Assembly (NCBI RefSeq): GCF_004331645.1
Contig: NZ_SJSK01000004.1
Coordinates: forward strand, 1-64,000
Source of the DNA: Pedobacter frigiditerrae
Lineage (GTDB): Bacteria; Bacteroidota; Bacteroidia; Sphingobacteriales; Sphingobacteriaceae
DNA length: 64,000 bases
Reading direction: 5' to 3'
Shown: positions 33,842 through 43,015 of the stretch, piece by piece
Layout of the letters: every line of letters starts with the position of its first letter
Numbering within the stretch: the first letter of the stretch is position 1
Translations under genes and position numbers: made by a program
Notes under the pieces: model-generated
The model's input: the letters and a program-made list of their open reading frames with translations, nothing else
What the model was told of the DNA's origin: nothing
Databases searched by the model: none

Positions 33842-35371
33842 TCATTTAACAATATTTTTTCCAGTTAAACGCAAGACCAATTGCGCTTCAAACAAAGATT
33901 TTGGCAATACTGCTTTACCTTGATTTTGGTTCAGTCCAACGTTTTCAAAAGTCACTTTACGGTTAGACTGAAAACCGACCAACAAGGGTTGTGCAATGGT
34001 ATAATTACGTCGCCTGCTCAAGTCCCAGAAATTGTAAGCCTGGTCTTTGATGGATTGATGCTGAAAATTCCATAACACCAACTGTTTACCATGATGTGGA
34101 TGCCCAGGTTCAGGACCGCCTAGGTTATAGAAAACCCCTCCCTGTATGTCATCATATAATGTTGCAAAAGGTTGCCCAGAATGGATATCTATATTTTGAT
34201 CTATGCCTAAAGTACATTGCGTAATCACTGTGCCCACAGCACTATACCCTGTACCTGCTCCATGATGCTGTGCACCATTGAAGTTGCAGTTTTTGATCAA
34301 TACACCATAACCTGTTCTTGCATGTATCGAGGCGTGTCCTTTTTTGCCTTTAAAATTTACGTTAGCTACTGTTACTTGGTAGCCCGAGCGGATAAACAAA
34401 CCTTCATTCCAATCATGGAATTCGCAGTTCCTTATCCAGCTATTTTTTACATATTCCATCCCTACAGCTTCATACGCATAATCATGGATGGCATTTTTAT
34501 GGTGGATAAATTCTTCATTGTATGTTTTCCAATTACTGGTAAACAGGATATCTTCTATGCCACATTCTTCGATAAAATTATAACTGGTTAATTCAAATGT
34601 TGCACTTTTCACCATCCGCACATCAAAATGCAAAGGATTTTTAAACTTTACCTTATTACCTTCAATCTTTTCAATGGTATGAATTTCATTGATCAACATC
34701 CCTCCTTTTTCGCCAAACAACCTTGTCCATTCTGGTTTTAACTGTAAGGGTGCAAAATAGATCTTGGTGAACTCTTCACTTCGGTGACGAATCACTACAT
34801 CTTGACCAACCTTTAAAGCGGAAACATTTGCTACTTCTACCCAGAAACTTTCACGATCAGCATCCTTTGTTAAGGCAGTTAAGACTTTAGTGCTTGTATT
34901 ACTAGGTTTAAATAGTATTTGTCGGCCATTGATCCGCATTTGATCTTGATGGATTTCAGTCCCACCTGCCCCAGTACCACTGCCTTTTAATACAATGTTA
35001 CTTTTAGAGATCAGGATGTGTTTAGTGCTATCCTTATCTTTAGCAATCAGGTATTTTCCTGGCGGGAAGAAGACCACGCCTCCATTTTCATTTCGCTCTG
35101 CTGCATTTATAGCTCGCTGAATGGCTTCATCATCATAATTGGCATCGTTGGGTTTGGCGCCATAATCAACCACATTAAATCTCTTTTTACCAACTAGTTT
35201 CGGGATTTCCTTTTCAGAGAAATGGTAACCAGCATAAGAAAAATCTGGCAGTAAAGGTGTTTTGCCAGCTTGTTTTGCGCTCACAAAATCTACCCACGCT
35301 TTGGCTACTTCTTGGGCAGACAAAGAATTGGTTAGGGATAAAAGCAATACAATTACAATCAGTTTTTTCAT
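33842..35371 (-). CDS. DUF4955-type right-handed beta-helix protein (pectate-lyase-like)
   Basis: 509 residues with a signal peptide (cleavage near SLSAQ, 19). A pectate_lyase_3-like start (FNVVDYGAKPNDANYDDEAIQRAINAA) is followed by repeated short beta turns. The C-terminal part (EPGHPHHGKQLVLWNFQH) is typical of DUF4955. The fold suggests cleavage or binding of an acidic glycan; activity of this family is not established to my knowledge. It belongs to the long operon behind GH31. Confidence 0.72.
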   Translation of the reverse strand: MKKLIVIVLLLSLTNSLSAQEVAKAWVDFVSAKQAGKTPLLPDFSYAGYHFSEKEIPKLVGKKRFNVVDYGAKPNDANYDDEAIQRAINAAERNENGGVVFFPPGKYLIAKDKDSTKHILISKSNIVLKGSGTGAGGTEIHQDQMRINGRQILFKPSNTSTKVLTALTKDADRESFWVEVANVSALKVGQDVVIRHRSEEFTKIYFAPLQLKPEWTRLFGEKGGMLINEIHTIEKIEGNKVKFKNPLHFDVRMVKSATFELTSYNFIEECGIEDILFTSNWKTYNEEFIHHKNAIHDYAYEAVGMEYVKNSWIRNCEFHDWNEGLFIRSGYQVTVANVNFKGKKGHASIHARTGYGVLIKNCNFNGAQHHGAGTGYSAVGTVITQCTLGIDQNIDIHSGQPFATLYDDIQGGVFYNLGGPEPGHPHHGKQLVLWNFQHQSIKDQAYNFWDLSRRRNYTIAQPLLVGFQSNRKVTFENVGLNQNQGKAVLPKSLFEAQLVLRLTGKNIVK

Positions 35372-35404
35372 GATATTATTAATGAGGTATGACTTATAAT
35401 TATC

Positions 35405-36838
35405 TTAGTCTATGGCTCCTGTTTTCATTTTAGCTGCAGGTTTCATGTTTTTTGCCTTCACTTCACCGGCTACTTCCAACTTAATTACGGTAGCAATTTG
35501 ACCTACTGCTGTTGCAGGCACCTGTATGCTCACAATATCTCCTTGCGCACTTACTTTTAACTTTGTGCCATTGTAAAGCATACTAGCTGCCACTATTTTA
35601 TTTTGTATTCCAGGCACTTTCAATTTTCCATCTTTTGGCCAATCAAATACAGAGAGGTATAAGTTGGTATTATTCTTTGTGCTCTTTTTGGTGATACGTC
35701 CCCAAGGCACTTCTGCTAAAGGGTTGGCTGCAGTGGCGTAGATGGCTTCATGGTTTACCTTCATCCATACGCCAATGTCTTTTAACCGATCTAAACTTTC
35801 TTGCGGAAAAGAACCATCGGGTTTCGGACCAACATTAAGCAGGTAATTCCCTCCCTTAGAAGCAATGTCTATTAAGTTTTGGATTAAAGTGGTTGAAGAT
35901 TTCCATTTTTGATCTGATTTACGGTAGCCCCAAGTGCCATTCATCGTCATACAGGTTTCCCAATATTGGCCATCGAGTTCACTTAAGTCGGGTATTTTCT
36001 GCTCTGGAGTTTTGGTATCACCCGGAAAGTTTGGACGTTTTAATCGATCATTGGTAATGATTTTTGGTTGTGACTTTAATGCATCCTGTAACTTCAGCGC
36101 TGCCTCATCTGTCATATTAGTTGGCGTATCCCACCAAAGCACAGCAATTTCACCGTAATTGGTCATCAACTCTTTTAACTGTGGTACAGCAACATCGTTG
36201 ATGTATTGATCAAATGTTTTCGTATCCTGAACAGGATCCCACTTTCCTTTATGAGCTGCCGTATAAGCATCCACCTTTGCACTATCAGGATTAGGCCATC
36301 CTTCACGCATCAGTTTACGTGCAACCGAGCCGCCAGCATTACCCCAATCTTGTGCCTGTGAGTAGTAAAACCCTAGTTTAATGCCATATTTTTTGCAAGC
36401 TGTTGCTAAAGGTTTCAATAAGTCTTTTCCATAAGGCGTAGCATCGGTAATGTCCCAATTACTAGCTTTTGAATTGAATAAAGCAAAGCCGTCATGGTGT
36501 TTTGCAGTAATGATCAAGTATTTCATCCCTGCATCTTTAGCTGTTTTTACCCAAGCATCGGCATCATATTTTACCGGATTAAATTGTTTAGCGATCTCTT
36601 TATATTCAGCCACAGGAACCTTCATTCTATTCAAGATCCATTCGGCTCCGCCTTTTGCTTGCTCATGACCATTGTACTGACCAGCCATTTGTGCATATAC
36701 GCCAAAATGGATAAACATACCGAAACGTGCTTCAGTCCACCATTTCATTCGTTCTTCTTTAGAGAACGTCTGTTGCGCATTGGCGGAAAACATTGTCAAT
36801 AGGCACACAAATATTAAGCAGCTTAGTTTTTTGATCAT
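35405..36838 (-). CDS. GH29 alpha-L-fucosidase
   Basis: 477 residues with a signal peptide (cleavage near SANAQ, 21). The GH29 barrel is recognised by WWTEARFGMFIHFGVYA, KYLIITAKHHDGFALF and the nucleophile strand EIAVLWWDTP (Asp in WWD). The C-terminal ~100 residues form the usual beta-sandwich. It hydrolyses terminal alpha-L-fucose with retention of configuration. It is the second GH29 of the locus, sitting between PL6 and DUF4955 in the enzyme operon. Confidence 0.93.
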   Translation of the reverse strand: MIKKLSCLIFVCLLTMFSANAQQTFSKEERMKWWTEARFGMFIHFGVYAQMAGQYNGHEQAKGGAEWILNRMKVPVAEYKEIAKQFNPVKYDADAWVKTAKDAGMKYLIITAKHHDGFALFNSKASNWDITDATPYGKDLLKPLATACKKYGIKLGFYYSQAQDWGNAGGSVARKLMREGWPNPDSAKVDAYTAAHKGKWDPVQDTKTFDQYINDVAVPQLKELMTNYGEIAVLWWDTPTNMTDEAALKLQDALKSQPKIITNDRLKRPNFPGDTKTPEQKIPDLSELDGQYWETCMTMNGTWGYRKSDQKWKSSTTLIQNLIDIASKGGNYLLNVGPKPDGSFPQESLDRLKDIGVWMKVNHEAIYATAANPLAEVPWGRITKKSTKNNTNLYLSVFDWPKDGKLKVPGIQNKIVAASMLYNGTKLKVSAQGDIVSIQVPATAVGQIATVIKLEVAGEVKAKNMKPAAKMKTGAID

Positions 36839-36902
36839 GATTTATCGTTTTTATTAGCTTATTCTTTATTAATTTTTAATAAGGGAAATAGTTAATGAGA
36901 TG

Positions 36903-38303
36903 TTACTTGCTTGTTATGGTTATTTTATTTGTGCTTAGCCACGCAGGGCCCACATTTTTCTGTTGTAAAATCGACAACTGATCTTCGTTTAAACTTGCGC
37001 CAACATCTTTTTTATTGATGAAAGGAAAACTCCCAACAAAGGCACCTTTTACTGCACTTGTTGATGCGGGTTGCCAGATTACACCCACGTTATTAAGCCG
37101 GACATCTACTTGTTTAAATCCTGCTAGCAAACTAACTGCAACTCCCTTTTCATCAACCATGTTTCCATTAAAGACAACATCAGCAGCTTGATCTACCATT
37201 GTAACACCATTACTTACTTTGCTAATGAGGTTATTGGCAATCATCACTTTTTGTGGTGGTAAAATCCGCTCTGCATTTTTTCCTGCGCCTATAGAAAAAG
37301 CTTCTTTACAGTCAACAATAGTATTGGCAACAACGGTTGCATTTTTAACTTGCCAGTGGCTTACCAAAATGGGATTTGGCAGTCCGTTCATGACCGAAAT
37401 TGCAGCTCTTAATCCTGTCCCTGTTAAACCTTGCAGGTAATTATTATAAACATTGTGGTATTCTCCAATGATCCTGATGCCGCCAGTATCTTTGATGTGA
37501 TTGCCGATAAAGATGTTTCCAAAAACAGCATTGTAATTCCCATGTCTTAAGGTTAAAGTGCCAACACTTTCATAGAAAAGATTGTTAGAAATGGTATTGC
37601 GACAAGATTTTACAGAAACGATTTCTGTTTCTCCATTACAATGGGCAAAGATGTTGGCATTCACCGTAGTAAAGGAATCGTACATAGACCAGGTGCTGGT
37701 TCCAATACGGATGGTCTCTCCACCATTTCCGTTAATATCTGGTCGGGGTCCGAAATAATTATGATCTATTTGATGATAATTGGCACTAGCCGAAAGCCAA
37801 ACCACAAGCGTTGGACCGATATTGGTTTTGCCTTCAAAATAACAATGGTCTACACGATGGCGGCTACCATAAAGTGAAACATAGGTATATTCCTTAGCTT
37901 TATCTGTTGGATTGTAATTAACTACACTTGAATTGCTTAGGCGACAGTTAGAAGAGCTTTCTGCAAATAGGATCACATCTTCGCCATTGGTAGCCCCACC
38001 CTTAAAATTCAAACCATCTACCAATAACCAAGTCCCTTCAATTTTAATGGATGATTTGCCAGTGAAATTAACTTTCAATGGATTTTCAGCTTTTAATACA
38101 ATTGGATTTTGACTGGTGCCTTTTCCTTTAAAAAGCAATTGTTGGTCTTTCCAATCTCCATTAGCAAGTATGACCTGATCGCCAGGTTTTAAAACCAATT
38201 GCTCAAGCTCAGCAGCCGACTTAACAGTGTAATTCTTTGAAAAACCCTGTAACGCTAGACTTAGCAAACAAAAGGTTAAAAAAAGCTTGAATCTCCTATT
38301 CAT
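36903..38303 (-). CDS. PL6 polysaccharide lyase (chondroitinase B/alginate lyase family)
   Basis: 466 residues with a signal peptide (cleavage near GFSK, 22) and a right-handed beta-helix. The catalytic Lys232 (EIVSVKS) and Arg253 (TLRHGN) are 21 residues apart. Glu225/Glu227 (NGETEI) supply Ca2+, the same spacing as Lys250/Arg271/Glu243/Glu245 of Pedobacter heparinus chondroitinase B. It cleaves uronic-acid-containing chains by beta-elimination; alginate, dermatan or another uronan cannot be told apart by eye. It ends 65 bp before GH29 and starts 5 bp after GH88. Confidence 0.9.
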   Translation of the reverse strand: MNRRFKLFLTFCLLSLALQGFSKNYTVKSAAELEQLVLKPGDQVILANGDWKDQQLLFKGKGTSQNPIVLKAENPLKVNFTGKSSIKIEGTWLLVDGLNFKGGATNGEDVILFAESSSNCRLSNSSVVNYNPTDKAKEYTYVSLYGSRHRVDHCYFEGKTNIGPTLVVWLSASANYHQIDHNYFGPRPDINGNGGETIRIGTSTWSMYDSFTTVNANIFAHCNGETEIVSVKSCRNTISNNLFYESVGTLTLRHGNYNAVFGNIFIGNHIKDTGGIRIIGEYHNVYNNYLQGLTGTGLRAAISVMNGLPNPILVSHWQVKNATVVANTIVDCKEAFSIGAGKNAERILPPQKVMIANNLISKVSNGVTMVDQAADVVFNGNMVDEKGVAVSLLAGFKQVDVRLNNVGVIWQPASTSAVKGAFVGSFPFINKKDVGASLNEDQLSILQQKNVGPAWLSTNKITITSK

Positions 38304-38307
38304 TTTG

Positions 38308-39513
38308 TTAATTCTTTAAAGGTTTAATCAGGTTTTTACTTCTCAATAAGGCTTCTAGGTAATAATAATCTGCATAACTTAAAGGCACATCTACCTCAGA
38401 GTTGCTAGGTCTAGAACCAGTGCTGTGCAATAAAATAAAGCCAAATGAAGAACCTACTGGCGCAATGTATTTGGTAGCTAAAGATTGCAGCATCTGGTCT
38501 GCCTTTTTGCGATAATTCTTTCCTTCTTTACTATAGTCGGCCAATTCATATAATGCCGATGAGATTACCGCAGCAGCTGATGCATCTCTTGGCTCATTAG
38601 GAATACCAGGTGCATTAAAATCATAATAAGGCACTAAATCTGCGGGTAAGTTCGGGTGGTTCAGGATAAACTTTGCTACGTTTTCTGCCTGTTTCAAGTA
38701 AGCTGGGTTTTTCGTATATCTGTAACACATCGTATAACCATATACTGCCCAAGCTTGGCCACGAGCCCAAGCAGATTCGTGACTATACCCTTGATGGGTG
38801 TTTTTCTTTAATACAGCACCAGTATTCGGGTCGTAATCTATTACATGGTAAGAACTGTAATCGCTACGAAAATGATTTTTCATTGTTGTGTTTGCGTGAC
38901 TTACGGCAATTTTATAGAATGATGAATCGCCTGTTAGTTTTGTGGCTTCAAATAAAAGCTCCAAGTTCATCATGTTATCGATAATGACTGGATTGATCCA
39001 TTTATCTCTACTATGATCCCAAGATAAAATCACTTCTGTTTTTGGATTAAAACGAGTAGACAATGTTTTTGCAGCCGTTATTAAAACTTCACGGTAATTT
39101 GGATCATTGGTTAAGCGATAACCGTTTCCAATGCTACAATAGATTTTAAAACCCATATCATGCGTAACTCCGTTAGTTTTTTCTTTCTCTATGTCTGCAG
39201 AATATTTTTTTGCGGCTGTTAACCATGCTGCATTGTGATCATATTCATACAGATACCACAACACTCCAGGAAAAAAACCACTGGTCCAATCTTTAGAAGC
39301 AACCAATTTTAGTTGCTCATTTTCTATTGTTCTTGGCGAAACAAGTTCTGGTTTTGCACTGCTTTTGGCTTTTTCTACCTCTTTTAATAAGGTTGCTGTT
39401 TGTTTTGAAGCGTGATTAAAAGCTTGTTTGACGTCATTTACGTGTTGGGCAACACAGCTAGTTTGTATAAGGGCTAAAAATGTGATGATATAAATTGATG
39501 TTTTGCGTATCAT
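38308..39513 (-). CDS. GH88 unsaturated glucuronyl hydrolase
   Basis: 401 residues with a lipoprotein-like signal (IQTSC). Motifs WTSGFFPGVLWYLYE, IIDNMMNLELLFEA (catalytic Asp in DNMMN) and HESAWARGQAWAVYGYT are those of GH88. The enzyme takes up the unsaturated uronic residues made by PL6 and the PF05426 lyase. It starts 44 bp after the PF05426 lyase gene. Confidence 0.92.
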   Translation of the reverse strand: MIRKTSIYIITFLALIQTSCVAQHVNDVKQAFNHASKQTATLLKEVEKAKSSAKPELVSPRTIENEQLKLVASKDWTSGFFPGVLWYLYEYDHNAAWLTAAKKYSADIEKEKTNGVTHDMGFKIYCSIGNGYRLTNDPNYREVLITAAKTLSTRFNPKTEVILSWDHSRDKWINPVIIDNMMNLELLFEATKLTGDSSFYKIAVSHANTTMKNHFRSDYSSYHVIDYDPNTGAVLKKNTHQGYSHESAWARGQAWAVYGYTMCYRYTKNPAYLKQAENVAKFILNHPNLPADLVPYYDFNAPGIPNEPRDASAAAVISSALYELADYSKEGKNYRKKADQMLQSLATKYIAPVGSSFGFILLHSTGSRPSNSEVDVPLSYADYYYLEALLRSKNLIKPLKN

Positions 39514-39557
39514 GATATTGATGATATTTTATAAAATTTAAGTATTTGCACAAGCTA

Positions 39558-40724
39558 TTAATTTAACCAGATATAGGGATGGCGAATGGGCAAGTTCCTG
39601 ATCACTTCCTCAACATTTGGTTGATGTTCTAACTTTTTCCAGGTATTGAGCCAGTCTGCATTATGGTAAGCATTAGCACCCATGACTAAAAATGGTTGTG
39701 CTACAGGCCAATTTTCCCAATACATGACATCCTTTTTAAATGGCCACTTATTTTTGTCTGCAACAAATGGATAAAGAAATTCTATCCCTTTTTTAATTGA
39801 TCTTCCATCCCCAGTTTTATAGTTCCATAAGTCATGTCCATCTACTGTTAATATCTGGCAAATCATGGTCATGGCATCAAGGTTAAAAATGGAATAACCA
39901 AAAGGTTTGGTGCGAGCAAGCTCTAATGGAAAACTTCCATCAATTGCCATTTGATCTGGCAACAGCACTGTTTGATAGCGCTCCCTACAAAAATCAAGTA
40001 ACTTTTTATCTCCAGTTAATGTAGCAAATGAAGCCACTTGCATGACCCAACATGTGCCATGGTTGTTTTTTGCGTTTAATTCATCCTTACCATATTGATG
40101 GCTAGTTAACCAAGTTAAATAATCAGTAAACCATTGTTTGATGGTTTTTAAAATTGAGGGTTCGATAGCTTGTTGCATCACCAATATGCCCTGTGCAACT
40201 TCCATCAGTTGAATGGTATCGATAATACCAATACCACGACCTGTAAACCTGCCTTGTATGGCTTGTGCATACAATAGATTAGGATTCATCAGCGTTGCTG
40301 GATCACTAAACCATGCTTTTAAATGCACCACAGCGGCTATTGCATATTTTTTCTCACCAGTCAGCTTATAAGCTGAAGCGAATGCACCGATAATGCGACT
40401 GAATCGAATCATCGCCAAGCGATGTGCTACAAAAATCTCGGGATTGGTTAATCCGTCCTTTTGAATATAGGGCCCAGTTGGATTTTGAGGATCAGGCCAC
40501 CAATAATCACCTTCAGAAAAGAAATCATGTTTGCCACCAGCACTCCTACTAGAGCTTTGTGCGGTAACCGTAATTGCTTCTTGTTTTATGGCCCAAGCAG
40601 CCTCGCTTAGGATTTGTTTTTTTAATGTTTTTGCAACTTCGTTTGCATAGGATTGTGCCACTACATCGTTTGAAGTACCAATTACAGAGAGAAATAAAAT
40701 AAAGGTAAACCAACGTTGTTTCAT
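39558..40724 (-). CDS. PF05426 alginate-lyase-domain protein (PL38-like)
   Basis: 388 residues with a signal peptide (cleavage near VVAQ, 24). The (alpha/alpha) toroid of the Alginate_lyase family is seen in EGDYWWPDPQNPTGPY, the NNHGTCWVMQ segment (probable catalytic Asn-His) and RTKPFGYSIFNLDAM. Family PL38, to which it seems closest, acts on glucuronan or mannuronan. Its ATG shares one base with the stop of GH31 (TAATG), so translation is coupled. Confidence 0.75.
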   Translation of the reverse strand: MKQRWFTFILFLSVIGTSNDVVAQSYANEVAKTLKKQILSEAAWAIKQEAITVTAQSSSRSAGGKHDFFSEGDYWWPDPQNPTGPYIQKDGLTNPEIFVAHRLAMIRFSRIIGAFASAYKLTGEKKYAIAAVVHLKAWFSDPATLMNPNLLYAQAIQGRFTGRGIGIIDTIQLMEVAQGILVMQQAIEPSILKTIKQWFTDYLTWLTSHQYGKDELNAKNNHGTCWVMQVASFATLTGDKKLLDFCRERYQTVLLPDQMAIDGSFPLELARTKPFGYSIFNLDAMTMICQILTVDGHDLWNYKTGDGRSIKKGIEFLYPFVADKNKWPFKKDVMYWENWPVAQPFLVMGANAYHNADWLNTWKKLEHQPNVEEVIRNLPIRHPYIWLN

Positions 40725-42871
40725 TATTTAGTCATTAAAGTCCATGTAATTTTACCAATTGTATTTGGCTTATTTTTCTCTGGCGCTGAAATTGTTCCTT
40801 TTAATCCATTGCCACCGCGTTGCACTTTTAGCTCTCGCCAGCTGTATTGGCCTTTCTCATAATCAAAAGTCTCCCCATCATCATCATATAAACGATAAAC
40901 CCCGGGTTTCTCTCCATAATAACGTATTTCTAGGTCAACCTTTTCGCCAATTTTTGGAGCGTGAAGGAGTCCTGGCATCATTGGGATAATTCCTCCATCT
41001 TTTACAAATACCGGAATTTGATCTAAACCTGGTGTAATCGTTATCACCGAACCATCGCCCACAAAAACACCTGTGTAAAAATCGTACCATCGCCCTTTGG
41101 GTAATACCACTTTTCTCGTTACCTGACCAGTAAACATTGGCGCCACTAAAAGGTATTCTCCTGCCATGTACTGATCCTTAATTTCTTTTGATGTTGCTTC
41201 TGCGTAAGGGTTTTCTTCGAGGTTAACTTTAGTGCTTATTTCTTTTTTAGGCTCTTGGTTAAATCCATCTTCTAAATTTATGGCCCTAAAAGGAGGTGTA
41301 CCTTCAAAATGATATTTTGCAAATTCGGTATACCAATACGGCATCATTTGCATACGCAAGAGCGCAAATGTTTTTACTTGTTTCTCAACTTCTGGATAGC
41401 TCCAAGGTTTGGTACCACTAGACCAAGCATTGATCATGGCCATGGGCGAGAATACATTCGATTGAAATCTCCTTAACCATTCTTCTCCAGTTTTTGAAGC
41501 ACGAACTTCTGGTGTCCATAACACGCCTGCAAAACCACTATTAATTAATGCCGTGATAAAATCTTCGTGGTTGTAATAATCATTGTAAATTACGTATGGA
41601 AATGAAGTTCCTCCACCATTTGATGCCCTCACTAAACCAAAAGTTCTTTGGTTGCGTTTCTTGAATATTTCTGCGCTATACCTTTGCATAAGCAATCCGT
41701 AAGTTTGTCGCATTTGCTCGGCACTCAAACCCGATGGAAAAGTAGCCACATCGGGCCAAAGGTAATGATCGTAGCCATCTACCTCGTCTATTTTATAGCC
41801 ACTAACACCTATGTCTACCTGATTTTGCTGTAACTGCGAAAAGAAAAGATCCCTCGCCTTTGGCAAGCTTAAATCTGGCACTGCACCCAACCAAACCGTA
41901 TGTGAACTGGTTAAAGGAAGGATTTCTTTGTAAAATGGTGCTGCAGGAGAAACATAAGGATTAAGCCATAAATTAAGGCGTATGCCCTTATTTAACATAT
42001 CGGAGACGAACTTTTTAGGACTTGCAAAACGGGTACTGTCCCAAGTAAATGTTCCGGGATAGGCTTTACTTTGCCAACCAGGTTCTAGGCCAACAAAATC
42101 AAGCGGATAACCTTTTTCAGTAAAGGTATTCACTTCTTTTTCTACATCTGCAGCTGTAGATTTAGTCATTACCCTTTGTGTAAATCCCAAACCCCATCGT
42201 GGAGGAAGGTAACCGCCTCCATTAAACAAATTATATCTCTTAACAGCATCTAATGGTTTTGGTCCAGCAAAAACATATACTTCTACGCCTGCCGCAGGCA
42301 CCAAAATTTCTACTGCATCTGAATATGGTCGAGATGACCATGTTTTATCGGTATTTCTATCTTTTGGTGTAGGGAAGTTTTCACTGTCTCTTCTTACGCC
42401 AGTTCCTGCCCATACTTTGACGTATCTAGCGGTATTGACAAACACCCCATAACCCTTAGAAGAGATATAGAATGGCGTTGGTGCATGGGTACGTCCATTG
42501 TCTTTTCCTCCATAATGATCTACATGCAGTTCAAGAATTTTACCACGTTGATGTACGGTTTGAAAGTTTAGTCCGAAACCATAAAGCTGTTCATTTTTTT
42601 CGAGTGGGAAACGTAATTGTGTTTTTCCATCGTTAAGACTTGCTGCAATGGCTTGTGGCAGAAAAGGAAAGTCGGCTTTACCTAGTTTTGTTAATGCGGC
42701 TAAGTTTGGTGTAGCGCCCGATGCTTTTAAGAGATCATAACTTTCTGGTGTACCTATTAGCCCTTTCCAAACACCAGGTGCAATTTCAGTCCAGCTGATA
42801 TTTTGGGAGCGGGCGCAAAAAAATTGCAACAGCAATAGCACAATACACATTAGTATTCGAACAGCCTTCAT
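40724..42871 (-). CDS. GH31 family glycosidase
   Basis: 715 residues from the chosen ATG, which gives the signal peptide MKAVRILMCIVLLLLQFF; the upstream extension has no signal character and crosses the promoter. A beta-sandwich (about 30-215) precedes the barrel, with GFTQRVMTK, GLEPGWQSK and the nucleophile strand GYKIDEVDGYD (Asp362). RASNGGGTSFPYV occupies the following substrate loop. Substrates of GH31 vary (alpha-glucose, alpha-xylose, sulfoquinovose, alpha-galactose) and cannot be fixed here. It is the first gene of a ten-gene operon, 13 bp from the shared operator. Confidence 0.87.
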   Translation of the reverse strand: MKAVRILMCIVLLLLQFFCARSQNISWTEIAPGVWKGLIGTPESYDLLKASGATPNLAALTKLGKADFPFLPQAIAASLNDGKTQLRFPLEKNEQLYGFGLNFQTVHQRGKILELHVDHYGGKDNGRTHAPTPFYISSKGYGVFVNTARYVKVWAGTGVRRDSENFPTPKDRNTDKTWSSRPYSDAVEILVPAAGVEVYVFAGPKPLDAVKRYNLFNGGGYLPPRWGLGFTQRVMTKSTAADVEKEVNTFTEKGYPLDFVGLEPGWQSKAYPGTFTWDSTRFASPKKFVSDMLNKGIRLNLWLNPYVSPAAPFYKEILPLTSSHTVWLGAVPDLSLPKARDLFFSQLQQNQVDIGVSGYKIDEVDGYDHYLWPDVATFPSGLSAEQMRQTYGLLMQRYSAEIFKKRNQRTFGLVRASNGGGTSFPYVIYNDYYNHEDFITALINSGFAGVLWTPEVRASKTGEEWLRRFQSNVFSPMAMINAWSSGTKPWSYPEVEKQVKTFALLRMQMMPYWYTEFAKYHFEGTPPFRAINLEDGFNQEPKKEISTKVNLEENPYAEATSKEIKDQYMAGEYLLVAPMFTGQVTRKVVLPKGRWYDFYTGVFVGDGSVITITPGLDQIPVFVKDGGIIPMMPGLLHAPKIGEKVDLEIRYYGEKPGVYRLYDDDGETFDYEKGQYSWRELKVQRGGNGLKGTISAPEKNKPNTIGKITWTLMTK

Positions 42872-42883
42872 TGTTTTAGTATA

Positions 42884-42961
42884 TTTGGTTATATGCAAAT
42901 AAGGGATAAATAACGAAGATTTATTCTGTCTTTTTACCTCATTAATCAGCAATATTTACAT
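42884..42961 (-). promoter_or_regulatory. Shared two-part operator, copy 1 (GH31 operon)
   Basis: On the plus strand TATATTTGGTTATATGCAAA (TTTGG at 42884) is followed 77 bp later by the end of ATTAATCAGCAATATTTACAT (ends 42961). The same pair with 75-77 bp spacing precedes fucP, susC and the second GH29. In this copy the distal half is the weakest (TTTACAT for TTGGCAT). Read in the direction of transcription, the proximal half overlaps a -7-like TTATTTG. Confidence 0.55.
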
Positions 42962-43015
42962 CAATAGTAAATGATTGAATTAATCTCTTGTTTATTGAAT
43001 TGAATTTGGCTAATC